Source: Lineus longissimus (taxonomy: Eukaryota; Nemertea; Pilidiophora; Heteronemertea; Lineidae). From it: a stretch of DNA of 64,000 bases. Below the pieces are notes generated by a model. It saw nothing but the letters and a program-made list of their open reading frames with translations, searched no databases and was not told the DNA's origin. The first letter of the stretch is position 1, and each line of letters starts with the position of its first letter. This document shows, one piece after another, positions 44,241 to 58,200 of this stretch. The DNA lies in the NCBI RefSeq assembly GCF_910592395.1, contig NC_088317.1:18524039-18588038 (forward strand), written 5' to 3'. A program made the position numbers and the translations under genes.

Positions 44241-45040
44241 TTTTTTTTTCAAGAAATGACCATTCAATAGTAAAATCATAAAAGTTAGGATGGCTAGTCC
44301 TTCAAATACCCTTGTATTTAGCTTGATAACTAATGGCACATATCAAATGTTGTCTTACAGTCAATGCTGGTCAATCTGGTGTTTGTGCACAAGATGACAA
44401 GTTCCAAAATGCAATAGGAAATGGCACAGATAACTTTAGATGCCCCAAAAAGTATTTTATGTGGTTGTTGCCAGAAGGCGTTGCTGGCAAGGTTGATATA
44501 AAGGCTGTGGTGAAAGCGGAGGTTTCCTTCTAGCGCTAAAACAATGTGTTTCACTAGAATTAGGTTGCATGCACTGTAAAGGCTGGCATGTGAAGCTTTC
44601 CTTGGCGCTGGCTGGGTCTTTTTTAGGTCTGACTGAACTTTTGAACAGCTTGGAAAAGCATTGGCACTGTTGCATGCATTCCATCGACAAGCATAGCGGG
44701 CGACTTTAATCAGGGTTTTCCAAAACCAGTCCGTTAAAACAGCTTTTTAGATCCCCAATTTTCTTCAAACTAGATTGAAAAATTTCGAGTGTAATCACAA
44801 ATCTTCCAGTTTGTGTTTCATCCTACTGAGATCGAAGACCTCTATACAATCACAAAGGGTGTGTATAGCTGTCGACGATTAAGAGGAAATGAAGACACGC
44901 AACAATTAAACAAGTGTGGTATGTATGCCTCCTTGACAATTGAACACAAAATTGCTGACACAAAAACCTCATTTCGAATAGAAAAAAATATAAAAGGTAA
45001 CTTCCTACATACAAAACGTTAAGGTCCGTAATCTGGAAAT
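44241..45040. other. Probable 3' untranslated or downstream region of the MBNL-like gene
   Basis: Lies downstream of the MBNL-like stop codon on the minus strand. No other gene is recognised. Confidence 0.4.
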
Positions 45041-45245
45041 GTCTGATCACATTCACGATGTTGGGGGTCACATCTAGGCCGTGAGAGGTCTTCAACATGT
45101 TCAATCACAACTGTGAGGTCTTCAATCACATATATGATATCTCTGATCGCATCTGTGATATTCCTGATCACGTATGTGACCTTTTGCTCACACCAGGGAG
45201 ATTTCTGATCACATCAGTGAGACATCCACAAACATCAGTGTTGTC
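45041..45245 (+). repeat. GATCACAT-type degenerate tandem repeat
   Basis: About seven loose units of 27-30 bp (CTGATCACATxxGTGA) lie in the presumed 3' UTR of the MBNL-like gene. Confidence 0.6.
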
Positions 45246-45325
45246 ACCGTCCAGATTGACGATTTGTCCTAAATCACATGACTTTACGTTTCCGCCCTTG
45301 ATATGACTCCACGCTCTTGCTGCCC

Positions 45326-45444
45326 TCACAGAATCAGGTTGGGCAGAACGGGAACGTGGTAGTACTTGCACATCGGGCGACTACACTTGCCCTTGGCCGC
45401 GTCTCGACAGACAGTCACTTTACCGTCCGTCACTTCAACATAAT
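45326..45444 (-). CDS. MBNL: Muscleblind-like (MBNL) gene, last coding exon: CCCH zinc finger
   Basis: The acceptor is tctttcag|AT at 45445 and the stop is TGA at 45328-45326. The first two bases complete a GAT codon with the previous exon. The exon reads YVEVTDGKVTVCRDAAKGKC, then SRPMCKYYHVPVLP, and ends PNLIL. The finger is C-x7-C-x4-C-x3-H, the spacing of muscleblind fingers 2 and 4. The DGKVTVC lead-in matches the VTVCMD and VTACYD contexts of animal muscleblind proteins. Muscleblind fingers bind YGCY sites in pre-mRNA and regulate alternative splicing. CTGTGAGG around the stop could be an alternative donor, so other 3' ends are possible. Confidence 0.8.
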
Positions 45445-45837
45445 CTGAAAGAAAACCCATGATGTGCATAAATATACTACCATGTTCTCACTCACATTGC
45501 TCGGCGAAAATTATCCACATTTTTTAAAGTGATTTTTTCACCAGAGGATCAACAGATGAAGATACCAAAAGCAACAGGACTGAAGAAGTTTCTTAACAAA
45601 ATGGGGTTATTCTCAGCAATACCAAAGGCCTATGTGGATGCTCCTTGTGGTAAGATGTCCGGATTCCAAAGTGGTCCAGGGCTGGATATCTCATCCATAG
45701 ATCCTACACTCTGAAATCCACACACAACCAGACATATCCCTTCTTTTGCACCACTCTGACGATAACGTCCAGTAGGACTAGCGGAAACTGATTCGAAGAC
45801 TTTCCAGGCCACCAACGTTACTGGTAGTGCTGCTTAC

Positions 45838-45922
45838 CTTCAATAAGGTGTACATACTTGCACTGTGGCCGCACACACTGCCCAGACTTAAAATCGCGGC
45901 ACACTGGGAGGGTGTCCAGCAA
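45838..45922 (-). CDS. MBNL: Muscleblind-like (MBNL) gene, penultimate exon: CCCH zinc finger
   Basis: An 85-base exon with acceptor ctattctag|TTG and donor GAAG|GTAAGC. It reads LLDTLPVCRDFKSGQCVRPQ, then CKYVHLIE, and leaves one base that joins the next exon to give D-Y-V-E-V. The finger is also C-x7-C-x4-C-x3-H. Together the two exons form a tandem CCCH pair with a linker of about 16 residues, as in other muscleblind finger pairs. In vertebrate MBNL1 the finger pairs come before the KRPLE region; here a pair follows the equivalent region (61515-61580 and 55086-55257). It may be an extra C-terminal pair or an invertebrate arrangement. Related families such as ZC3H10 are less likely given the neighbouring exons. 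Confidence 0.8.
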
Positions 45923-48900
45923 CTAGAATAGAGAAAGCAACATTAGAAAATGACCTCTGAAAAAAACAAGTACCACAAGTGTCAATTTCAGACCTGGAGA
46001 GTCACTTGCAAATTACCACTATCTAAAGAGTGACCAGTTGTGTAGCAGTGGTGGAGATGTGGACTCTAGCTGTATCAAGATGCTGTTTAACAGGTGAGTT
46101 TAGTATCAGTTCCATGGCATACCCTAAATTTAGATACATCCTTGGTAGGCTGACTTCTAACACTGAGTTTAGTCACGTTTAATGACTCACATGTCACGTC
46201 ACGATTCCAATCTTTGTGAAGTGATATAAGAACTCCTGTATAGCCAGCATTCTGGAACTGACTCGTTCTTCTTTTGACACGTGAATTATGACACACAACA
46301 GATGAATTGTGACATGTGACACCGATGGTAACTCGGCCATAGATATAGCTAAATCAAGGGTAAAATGCCAAGAACATTTGAATAACAGCTATTGCAGTGT
46401 GAGAGAGGGCCATCACCAAAGCAGCGCTTTATGAACCAGCAAGAAAAAAGTGCAAAGTTTGCAAATTGTTTTCTCTATAATTAAATCATGTAAAAGGTAC
46501 ATGCAGGCATATGGAACGCAGTCCACAGGTACAGGAGTTAACATAGGGGGGGGGGGCATTTTTGTCCAATCAGATGAAATGAAATATAGTGACGGGAAAA
46601 TTAACCATTCTTACATTTGAGAATGGTTATGAAGTTATGAAACAGGAATTCAAATATATAACTACATAAGGCACTTGAAGTTAGATCAAAAACTGTTGAT
46701 AAAAAAAAGTTCAAGAAATTTCAACATCTTCAGCTTCTAACAGAAATACTTCTGGTTATTGCATATAAAATTGTTTCTTGAACAAAAACGTAAAAAAATA
46801 AAATTCAAATGAATCGAAATGAACTGAACACATCAACGAACTGAAGGCGTGCTGCAGATATACAAAGGGACGCCAGAAGGGTGCAAGGCCTGGGGAGGCT
46901 AGAAGGTCTGGCAACAAGGGCGCCATAAAGATGCGTAGCCGGGCTCCACGCTTCTAGTTTGTAGGGGTAAAACTGATCACAACTGATGGATGCAAACATC
47001 TTCGTAATATTATATGTTTAGTGTTCATGCGTAATCAATTCTAAAGTATATCAGAGTTGAAGAAACAAATAGGCATGTCCCCTCCCTAAAATTTGGATGA
47101 CCCCCCAAAAAAGAAACAACAGAGGGAGGTTCATCAGTGATCTAGCATTCATAACTTGATGTACGGTACCCCACTGAGAAATCTGTTCCTGAAGAAAAGT
47201 TGCCCCAGGAGAGTAGTTCCCTAGCATAGTTGTTGCAAAGGAATGCTGTGTCCTTGGTCCTACTCCAATGACATCGCGATCATTCCCACAAGGGTTATAC
47301 TGACACTGTCACATATTTTACAACTGCACAATATTTTGATTGAGAATACTCAAGGACTCTGGCTGTTGACTTGGCCCAATAAGACAGGAAGCAGGTACTC
47401 CAGGTACCAGAACTTGATGAGGCGGGAGGTTTTATGAGTTGTTTTCTGTATCAACAAAAAGTACTCTGTTACAGTTTGGTATGATTTCAGCAATGTGTTT
47501 CAGCACTTTGATTTCAGTCTTACTTTAGTGCAGCTGATAAGTCCCAGGTGTCTCTAGAGTAGATTTGATTTGGGGACAGGAAGGGTTGGATGGGCACTGT
47601 CATTACCATGACTGTCAGTAATGAAGTCTATATCTAGCTGCCGACAGTCCTGTAGTGTAATCGAAACTGTGACCAACTGATCAAGTCTGATATATACTTG
47701 TGTTGAGTGAGGGAGATCTTTCTAGAAGTTACGAAATTACGAAAAGTCTTTTTGAATTTTCATCATCGCCAAATTCTCTCATGTCTCATCCTTACTGAAT
47801 AGTGACGAATGCATATGTAAAAAAATTGGCAATAAAAACTAAGTTGATATTTAATACAGGAAGCCTTTATTTGAGAATGTTATGTGATGCTGAAAAAGAG
47901 AGGCCTGAAGGGTGCAAAGACTAAGGACAGCATTGTGCGTGGAAATCTAGCCAATCGGAAGCAAAGCTCACGCCTGGTGCACACGGGTAACTTCAGTCAT
48001 GCAACTGGTCAGTTTCTAAGTTTGGCAGGAAAGCATTGACATGTTTACGTAGCAGTTTCTGATGAGCGTTCTCCCAGAACTTTCGAGTTTGAAGACTGTT
48101 GTCTGAGTTTGGTCACTGCCAGGACAAAAGCCCACTTGGTTCCAGTAGTCTTTTTACGATATTTTCGCTCCTCACCAACTGCGCTAGCAGGTAACTTGAA
48201 TTACAAATACAAGCTGGAGCCAAATTAGTCTTGCTTGAGCAACAGAGACCAAAAGCGGTTAACCACTTCAGTGGAATCAGACCATCTACCATGATCGTAT
48301 CAGGATAAAGGAAGAGCCACTTTAAAATCAAGCAGTTGCATGATGAAAGTCGCACGTGTGCACCAGGTATAAAAGGGTGAAAATGGAAGCAATATTGAGG
48401 CAAGACCTTTGGATATTTGCAGCAGGCCTTGGCACGTGGCACAATTCTGGTCAAATCTACCAGAAAGAGCGCCAATGCTCTGTCGATCGAAGTACCTGAT
48501 TTTTATCGTCAAAGAAATTGACGCATTGTGAGTTAGAGACATGGTGCCCGCCAGCACTCAGCATGCTTGTTGAGCTGTGAATCATGGGATCTGATTGGTT
48601 GACGGTTGGCATGGCAACAGTGCACAAAGCCAGTGATTGGACGAAAGCGTGTATTGACAGCATGCAGATGCAGCAAGCGGAGATATATAGGCATGAAAGG
48701 AGAAAATAGCAATCATTTAGGTGAAAACGTGACATGTACAAAAGATTTTCCATTTTATCAAACTCACAAGTGAGAGACAAGTGTAGATTGTGCATGAGAG
48801 TCTCACAGACATAACAGAGTTGACTCTCGATGGACTGAGAGGTTTTTTTTCTTATTTTGGTGAGTGAGGCATGTACCTGTTCAGGGCTTCTGTGACCAGA

Positions 48901-51900
48901 GCTAACAGACATGACAGAGCCAGCATACACAATGGCACATTAGATCTTGCCAGACATGATTGGTTTTACTATTACTTCATTTCACCTTATTGTTTTTTGG
49001 TATAACAACCGACCTTCTCATGAGCCCGAAAAGGTACAAAGTGACTGCACCCTCTGGTGGATGCGATTAGTAACTACCTCATTACTTCAATAGAAATAGC
49101 GCTCAATCCTCGTATCACACGATAGAGTGTTTTAACATCTCCACACCAGAGTAAACTTGGTTGTACTCAACTACTGACATAGGTATCTTTAAATCTTTGC
49201 ATGTTCCCTAACATCTTATCTGGTTTCCTGCTAATCTACTTACTATACCTATGTAAAATATCGGTACCAAAAACAAGTAAGTGTTGAATGAAAAGCAATA
49301 TTTTCTGGGCCAACTTGTCACATGCTCCATATAGTCTCCTTATAGCCAAAGAATGGTTATTACCACAACCCAAAGGATGGGTGCCCCAGTAACCTGAGAC
49401 ACCAAGGAATTCACATCATCGTGATCACTTCCAATTCCATGTCATTTGATACTGGTATTAAGGAATTCATAATTGCACTTGATCATATGTGTTAATTGTT
49501 ATTATCGACCTAATTTTACCATTCCATAAGGTTCCGCCCAGGGTTCATGTGAAATTCTATCCTTTGAGAGCCTTTAGTGTCAGCCATAGAGAGTAAGCAT
49601 AAGTATTGCGTGTAAAGATTGGATCATGCATTGTTCCATTCGTTAGAAGTTAATTCAGTTTTTTGTTATAGTAAAAAACATATCATTGTATGGCAGATTC
49701 AACCGGAGTGTGCTAAAAGGGCAACAATTTAAGTGAATGCCTAAAGTTGAGAAGAAATCATCTGGCCTTACAAAAGATACCTTATCCTAAAATAATGCAA
49801 TCAAAACAGCATCCAGTAATCATTCTGCATCAATCATTATTTATCCATGAAAAATTAATCCTTTTTGATTTTTGAATGCGTCAAATAAAACAGCACATGA
49901 CTGAATTCACAAGTCAAAACCAGGTATAGTTTGAAAATTACTGAGGCACAAAATTACAATGTTTTTTTAATGTTTTTGAATGGCGCAGAGAATTAGCGTA
50001 AATAGCGGTTGAGAACCGTCGCGCTCCAATTATAAAGGACATAATCGTCTTGGTGATTATGTCGCAGCTGCCCATACAAGCTGTATCAAAGAATAGTGCT
50101 GATCTGGGAAGTCAACACACCCCCTCGACTCTGAACATAACACTGACATAGAAGGGCTGTTTTGTAATGCTTGCTACGTGTGAAGTGTCTGACTTTTTCA
50201 TTGGGACCATCAAGACATTATAGCAAGTGTTATACTTTTCACTTTTATTTCAGTAATTACAAAATAGTCGGTAATTCCTCACTGGACAGCCAAGTTTCAA
50301 CAGAGTGGCAATCAAAATTGCTCCAAGAGCAATAAAGAAATTTCACTATTGATGGCAGAATCAGCTGCAAAAAACCGCTCCTCCCCGTTCATTATGGTGT
50401 AAGGTGGTCATATTGGATTACACAAGGGAAGCCAGCACAATGTCAACACTGAGAGGCCCGAGGGGGCGGCTGGCAGGGCTCTCCTTCAACTAATCAAATC
50501 ATCTCAGACAGACTTTCCAAGCTAATCCTACAGAACCAGGGGCAGACAGACGAGGGCCAGGGATTTTGACTGAGACGAGGGACAGGGTTTAAGTAGCTCC
50601 GAGCAACTAGGAGTATAACTCCCAGGACCCAATACTGCCTCACCTCAGATTACTCTGACCTGTCAACTCAGTTTCAGCACTGTGAAAATGTTACAGTTTA
50701 CAGTACAAGGCCTTCTTGACCTTTTCTTTGAGAAGGGTTGTATTGCCAACAGCAGCACCTTTAGTGAACTTGTCAAGACTCCCAATGCCACAAAAAAAAT
50801 CCTAACAGTACTCACACCAAGCTTGCAATTTGATCAATACATAAACAAATCTTTCATATCGGATGAATTAAGGTTGAGGGTTCCACCATGGACGCGCTCA
50901 TTCAATAAAGTATTTACAATTTCTAACGAGTCTCGAGATAATGCTGGAAAATAATCATTCAACGGTAGATATCTCGCTTCATTTGCTTGAATGCAGCTTA
51001 TTTTTCCAACCAATCACAATAACCGATTTTGCCATAAATAACGCGAACAAAGACGGCAAGTCACGCCATACCTTACGGTAGTTCTCTTTTTCTATGTAAC
51101 CACTCAGCAGCGCCAAGCCAGACAGTTTGTTTTTTATCAACTCTTCATCAGTGTAGCAACTCGTAAATATTGAAATGAGAGTTTTTTAAAGAATCGTAGT
51201 TTTTGAAAATCGCTACAAGTGTTCTTCAACAAATAGGGACGGACAAGTTACGAAGGCAATACGTGGCTGAATCAAAGGATTAGTGACACATGAAATGCTA
51301 TGCAGTGAGAGTAGCTCATTAGCATATCATCGTCTGCTTCACTACATGCAACGTCTGCTGCAAGCACCGCAGAGATTGTTGGAAGGACCTCCTCTTGCAT
51401 ATGATAACATCGTGCAATCCAATCTTGACGGTCCAGCAAATGCAATGAAGAAGATCCCATATTGACCACCAGCAACCAAAATCAGACAGGCAAAATGCAC
51501 CCATCTTGCCCCCCTATTTAGGCTTTGACATAAACCAGAAACTAAGCAGCCTTGGAGTCAGAATGACAGTCCCCCTCTCTCCTCTCCTTTTCCCTGTGAT
51601 ATAAGGTGGCCAGTCCTCTTAGCAGATATTAACCGAAAGAAAAGTGGCCAACACTTGGTGAACCTACTTGAAGTCAAACAGCTCACAACTGGCTAATGAA
51701 GTATTTTTTCACAGGTCTGGATTGGTCAGCGAGGCAAACATTTTCCTAGCCTGGTTTGCCTCCTTTGCTGGAGAGGAAATTGTTGGCTGCATTTCCAGAC
51801 AATGTGTTGCTCATTCTGATTGTATCCCGAAATCTCAGCTGTCTACAGATCCAATCCTATTCAACAACAGCTTCAATACAGCACTTGGAAAGCAAGACCA

Positions 51901-54900
51901 ATAACGCCCAGTCCTGTCAGTCAGAGTGGCCCACACTTGGGTGAACTCACACTTCAAGCTAGTCAGCTTGCCACTGGCTGATAAAGTATTTTTAATCCGT
52001 ATGGCTCAGAAGGAAGCTGAGGGTGCCTATAGCCTGGTCTACCTCCTTCGGTGAAAAGGAAATCGCTTGGTTCCAAATCTGGCCTTGTTCATTCTGAATT
52101 CATCCACAAAGCTCAGACCTCTACATGTTTATTCCTATTCATGACAACTTGAAACACACCACTTGTAAAACTAGTCCAATACGATTGTACTGTCGGGCAC
52201 GGTTTTGAGATTTCAGACCCATTAACCAAACTTAAACTACATTCTAGTTTCATGTTAGTACATACATCATCTACACAATGTATTGATTAACTATGTATTA
52301 ATTACACCAAAAAGTAAATCTATGCTACTCTCGTCAATATGGCTGTCACATAATTCAAACTCAAGTAGGCTATTTGGGAATTTTAAAATCGAGGGCCATT
52401 ATTCTGAGGTTTGGGTTTTGAAAGCATTTCAGTGTATTCAAAAAACTACTCAAATGAGGTTCTGGTTTGACTTGAGATTTTAACTTTTCCAATGTTCAGC
52501 TTCAGAGATCAACATGATCAATAATGGTGTTGAGATTCGACAGAAAGCTTGGTTTTGAATCTATGACTTTTTTGCTGTTTCATACCGTTTTTGGATTGAT
52601 GGGAGACACAAGCTCCTTGGCCTATCATCACCTTGATGTAGTTCTTGAATGATTAAGACTCAAACAAAAGCTAATTACCCTATTAACTTTAACCTCCCGC
52701 CTTACGAGCGGACATCAAATCACCTTGCCCAAACAAGCAAAAGACTTGGCCAGATCCAACGGGACCCAAGGGACTGTCATATTTCATCATCAACACTTCC
52801 CATGTCAAAGCTGTCGTTACGATTTTTTTCTAAAGCATTACAGTTGGAAGCGAGGAGAATCCAAACCAGGAATAGACTAACCACATAGGTCTTGATTCCC
52901 CCATAAAATGGAAATCCCTTGAATAAACGTTGAGTGAATAGTTTCACTGAACCCAACTGTGAATTCCATTGAAACCAGCACGAGATGAGGTCGATGACTG
53001 TAGCCAATAGCAGATGCCAGTAGACATTCTTCTTTGGCATTTTTGGTGGCACTCTTAGGCTTTGTAGCCTGATGGACTGTTCCCTTGTGAGCGTGTGGAC
53101 TTGTGGCAGTGTTTCCATTGTCTGCATAGCATGCTCCTTGGTACAACCAATTGGAATATCTAGTTTCTACCATTATACAATCAAGGCCCAGTTACCCTGA
53201 CTTGGCATGATTCTGGTTTGGCTCAAATTAGGTTTTCCGCCCTCATCAAGCAAGAGGAGTCCACCTCAGGCTACTTGCAGAGATTCAAAACTGTGCAGCT
53301 TTTATTCAATGACCATTCAACTGGAAGAAAGGTCAAGTTTGGTTGTGCCAAAAGATTGCAGAAATACGCTCATTTTCCAGAGCAGCCATTTTGGCAAAAA
53401 ACTGAGGTGAACCAAATGTCATCTGCACAAATTGCACCGACCAATCAAATGATTTATAGAGCACTCGTGCAACTAACCGCCATTCATGAGCAATACATCA
53501 TCATTTCACGACTCGAGTCATCGAGCATTAAAGAGATATTAACGCATCCATCGTTGCCTACTAGGAGAGACACTGTCATTATGTGTCTGTGTTCAGAGTG
53601 CTGAGTCAACAGTTTTTAACGGCAGTTCTAACGGATGTGTAGGGCGGTGGACGATTAGCATCAGGTGTGCCTAAAGCACCCGCCAATGATATTAATAACA
53701 TTTTTGTCGCAGCGACCTGTGTTAAATTTCCTTTTGTGGTGGCTGCTATTGGGACCTTGCACTAGACCCACTGGATTAACAAACATTTCTGAGTCAAATT
53801 ATTTTTTTCACTTGTTTTTTTTCTGCTCAAAATGAAGAAACATCATCAGTCCCAAAAAATTTTGACTTTGTAAATTTTTCAGAATTTTTAACTTACTTCA
53901 ACATTTTGGCGGGAAACCTAACCATGCATTTTGTCCCAGGATTTTCAACTTCACTAACGCTATCACCCTGGTAATGCAACCAATCAACCTCGTTCCCTTG
54001 AGTGGTCGTTTAGCGGGGTTCCACTGTATAGTCTTTGGCGCTTTGCACTAGGCCCTGTTAGCCTGCATTATGTCCACGGTCTAGTCTGTGGCGGCTGGTA
54101 TAGGGAACTTGCACTAGACCCTGATAGCCTGCCTAAAGGTTACTCATTCAGTGATAACTGTTGCACGTCACAGCAACACAAATTTCCCTTTTTTTTAGAG
54201 TGACCTGAGTTGGATGTGTAAGCCAATTTTTTAATACTTAACAAGTTTTTAATGGTTGTCCTTGCGGAATGGCCGATATCTTCAGAGGTAATCTGCAAAT
54301 TTTTCACCAAAATGAATGGACATTGCAACTGGGATGATGCTGGTCTGAGCAAGATCATCATTGGAAGCCGTAATCACTCACTGGTTGTTTTTAATGCTCA
54401 CAATAGCATCAGTGGTGAATGCGTAATGCAGACTTTTCTACCACATACCAATGTTTTTGGATGAGTTCTCTCACTTTTTTTCTCCATTTCAAACAGGTGA
54501 AAAATTACCAGTTTTATGCTTATGGCGAGAGGAGACTTCGATGGGCAACATTTTTGTTACATGGAACTGTTGCTTCTTGATAGTACCGCTGTGAACCCCA
54601 GGCCCACCGGTGATATTTCTCTGATTTCCGTATGATGGAGTAAAAACACAGACATTGTTGGTGCAACATTTATTAATCGAAAGGTTGACATTGGAATTGA
54701 TTAGTTTTCTCATCTGAAACGCTATCTTCTTGCAGAATTACATTGGAGTGAAATCTCAAATGATATTTTTTCTGAACTCCGAGCTAATAAAGGGGTCTAC
54801 AGCAATACAGATAATACACAAGAACACATAACCAACTCGACCCAGAACTCTGCTTCATTCAACACTCAAACCGGAGTCAAATCTGGTGTGGATAGTTTTG

Positions 54901-55085
54901 CCTTATACCTTTCCTTTAAACAATTTTACTGGCATCTTAGTAACCCTACCCATTCACATTATAATTCAAACATCATTTGAAACTATATTATATTACTGGT
55001 ACTACTAGAGACAAAATATGCATGAAATAGAGTCTACCAATCACCAAGCGAAGCATGACCTTGAACTTTGACCTTCAATACTCAC
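45923..55085. other. Intron(s) of the MBNL-like gene with at least one exon unresolved
   Basis: The exon at 55086 leaves phase 1 but the exon at 45922 starts in phase 0, so at least one exon whose length is 2 modulo 3 must lie here, or the two are never joined directly. Candidates looked at (for example 49340-49390, 48500-48620 and 52980-53170) are not convincing. Poly-G runs at 46546-46555. A plus-strand open frame of 128 codons at 53218-53604 has no family. Confidence 0.5.
53983..54027 (-). mobile_element. pogo/Tigger-like terminus remnant
   Basis: On the minus strand TA|CAGTGGAACCCCGCTAAACG is a typical terminal motif of pogo/Tigger-like elements. Adjacent 53740-54130 carries three TTGCACTAG[AG]CCC repeats. 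The element body is not recognised. Confidence 0.55.
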
Positions 55086-55257
55086 ATGACACCGGCACAA
55101 ATGCCTGACCTTGTTGTAGTTGCATGGCAGCCAGGGCCGCCTGCTGATACGCAGCCGCCGAGCCGGAACCCGGTTGGTACATCGGTAAACCGCTCTTCGC
55201 ATCAGCCATGGCTGGACGTTTCACATACGGCACCATCCCGGGTAGTGGTGGCATACC
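55086..55257 (-). CDS. MBNL: Muscleblind-like (MBNL) gene, internal exon: KRPA / YQQALxxMQLQQ region
   Basis: A 172-base exon with acceptor ttctttcctag|GGT and donor TCAT|GTGAGT, entered in phase 0 and left in phase 1. It reads GMPPLPGMVPYVKRPAMADA, a G/S/A-rich stretch, then AAYQQAALAAMQLQQGQAFV and PVS. Vertebrate MBNL1 has the same order: PPLPKRPALE, then FQYQQALANMQLQQHTAFLP. This low-complexity region follows fingers 3-4 and shapes localisation and protein contacts. The match in order and spacing to MBNL is the main support for naming the gene. Confidence 0.85.
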
Positions 55258-58200
55258 CTAGGAAAGAAAACGGACCAATGAAATCATGGCATTCCAGGGC
55301 CGAGAAAACGCTGAAAGACATGTAGATGTCGCACTGGTAACGGTGGCTGGTTGGTGGTTTCCCCGCTGAAATTTAGAGTTCTTTCCACTTTTGGTTTGAT
55401 TATTTGTGTTTTTGTGATGGGCTAAGCTGTCCACTACCATAGCGGCCAACATACTTAGTGTTTGGGTCCATTTTTTCCAAAGTTTACCAGAATATACTGT
55501 ACACGACCCTGTCTAGTCTAATTACCAACAATTGTTGTACACTGCATCACAAGTGTACTATGCGTCTCATTTTTGGTTGTCCTCAAGACATCGTACAATC
55601 ATGCGCCGTATCGCTTCAAATTGAGACTCTTCACATAATTGAAGCAAAATGCACAACAACTGTAGCTATCTACTCGATGATAATTACCCCAGACAAAGGC
55701 TATGTTAATGTACAGTGACCACTGTATAAATGTACAACAAATCTGGTCAACTCGGTTGAAACGGACCAAGATGGGCTAGGTTACATAGTGTGCACAGTGT
55801 CCAGAAGCCAAGCAGGTTCTTGAAGCAGAATTTTAAAACCCGGAAAAACGGGCGTAGCTAATTACCAGGTAATCAACTTGCGCCGTAATCGCGGGAGTGT
55901 TCCGAAAAGATAGGAAGGGAATTTGAGAAAGGTACGAGATACTAACTCACAAAAACGTTCAAGCTTAATTTAAAACTTTGGTTAGACATGCACACGTATG
56001 ACATATAGGGTGTCAAAAAAATTGTATAAGTATTTTCAAAATAACCACACACTTATCAAATTTGAACTTTCTTATTGATATAATCTTGATTTTTCTGAAT
56101 TATTTTGAATATAATCATAAGTTTTTTCGACACAAGTATGTCATGACGTTTCTAGGTGTAAATAAAAGCATTTTTACAAATAGTTTGCGTTCCGTTCCGA
56201 AGGTTGGGATTTTTTCTACCACCAGTTATCCAGTGAAAACATCCACATGCAAGGTCAAGGTCAATCATAAATGCATTTACACAAAATGGTGAAAACAATA
56301 ACTGGTTGCAGAAAGGACAACTATCATCCAATCAGCAACCAGAGCAAAGGTCAAAGGTTACAAGCAATGCTGACAAATCCATGTCAAAGGAAAACAAGCG
56401 AAAAGTAAGAATGTGAACTTTCAGGTCAATCAATGAGGTCAACGTTATCTAGAGGTCTAGGCCACCATAGCTGAAGGTCAAGGCCAATACATGAACTCTG
56501 ACATTACCAAGGATGTCTTGAAATACTGTCCAGCAGTAGCTTTATCTTTTTCGGCTCCAAATGCCAAATTATAAGTATCCATGGGTGTGTGCCGTTCTTC
56601 CATCCTTCACTGGGCCAGACAGGTCCATAAAGGGCACAAAGTGGGCACATGTATCTGTCCAGGCGTCCAGAAATCATCATTCTTCCAGGCATTTACAATA
56701 CATATTGCAAAAGACACATTAGTGCAGGGCATATTGGCAGGTTTATTGCGTTTTCATCGTAATGGTAATATTGAGAAAGTTTCTTACTAAAACACTTCCA
56801 ATTCATACTTTTTTTGAAGAGAGCATCAACCACAAACCTGGTCAATAAACATTCATCAAATTAACAATTTTTATGACCTGATGATTATCAATAGCATCCC
56901 TCGTCACACTCGATGAGTGCACAGCTGTCCTCAAATTACCCTGTCCAATCATCTCGTCTGTTAATTTGAATTGAATGGCGCCACTGGATGACTCGATCAC
57001 GGTTTCCACACCCATTTATCTCTTCCACGAGCGTGACGCGTATCGTAGCTTCCAAATCGTTCAATCGCACATCCATCGACAAATCATTTTATCAAGTCGA
57101 CAAGGGTGTGGTGGTCTGGCGGTGTCTGTAAAACATCAGGCTTGGTTACGGTCTGTTGCTTCCAGGAGAGGATGCATCACATAATTGATGAGCCAATCAC
57201 GTTCATTTCAATTTGAGCGCCTCTCCACGAGACTACCAGACGCTATATTTGATACGTTGCACTCCGAGACAACAAATCATTCCAACAAGACAGTTTTTTT
57301 CTGAGTCTGCAAAATATCAGATCTTGTCTTTGAGTTAAACCTGTTGCAGATCTCCTCCATCCACTCGTCTCCAGTTTGATGATGAAAACCCCTGTCCACT
57401 TCTAATGACTTTCACGTGGTGCCGACCAACCACTTCATTGCGGATGTCATTTGGTTAATACAGTCCTCCCAGTCTGGATTTCATCAGAGTAACTAACCTT
57501 GAATTGTTTTCATTTTTAACTGTATTTTATGCGCCGAGGACAATGAATCCTTTTCATCAAATCTTTATAAGATATTGATACAGCCAAACATAGACAGGTT
57601 ATGGAAATAAACTGATATTATCGACATTATAGAAACAAAGGGCTGGTTCCTTCAGCTATTAACTGGATTGATTACCGTAAGCTGCTTTCCCCCATAAGTT
57701 TGGGAAATATCAAGAAAATATTTATCTTACACTTACAACTTTGTGACAGAGTACCAAATAAGGTGTGTCTATGAAGGTAAATTCATTCCACAAAAGTGTA
57801 AATCCCGGAAGACACATCTGAATCTTTGTATTTCCAAGTTTAGCATAGTTTCGAGAAAAATCCCCACTTCTAAATTTGGCTTTAAAAGTTTTAAGATAAA
57901 TTTGGTGCGACACCATGTGTCACAGTTAATGACCCATTTGGAGAAAAAACCTCCGTGATCTCCCCCATCCACTATCATGATAAATGATGATTCTCAATTG
58001 AGAATATTTCCACTCGGAGTGATTTGAGTCATTGACTGCGATCGGAAAAGGAAACAATTTCGTTTCTCGAGATGGGTGTTGACTAATGAGAAGGGTTAAG
58101 ACAAATCCGCGATTAATCAGAGATGGAGCTTTTTCGGGGTGAAATAGTCGTTTCTGATTGGATTCAGGTGTGGTAAGCTGACTTCAAAGGGAAACGGATT

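Noticed and set aside
48457-48930. 157-codon minus-strand ORF as an MBNL exon
   Set aside because: The residues do not resemble muscleblind, and no acceptor and donor pair gives the needed phase.
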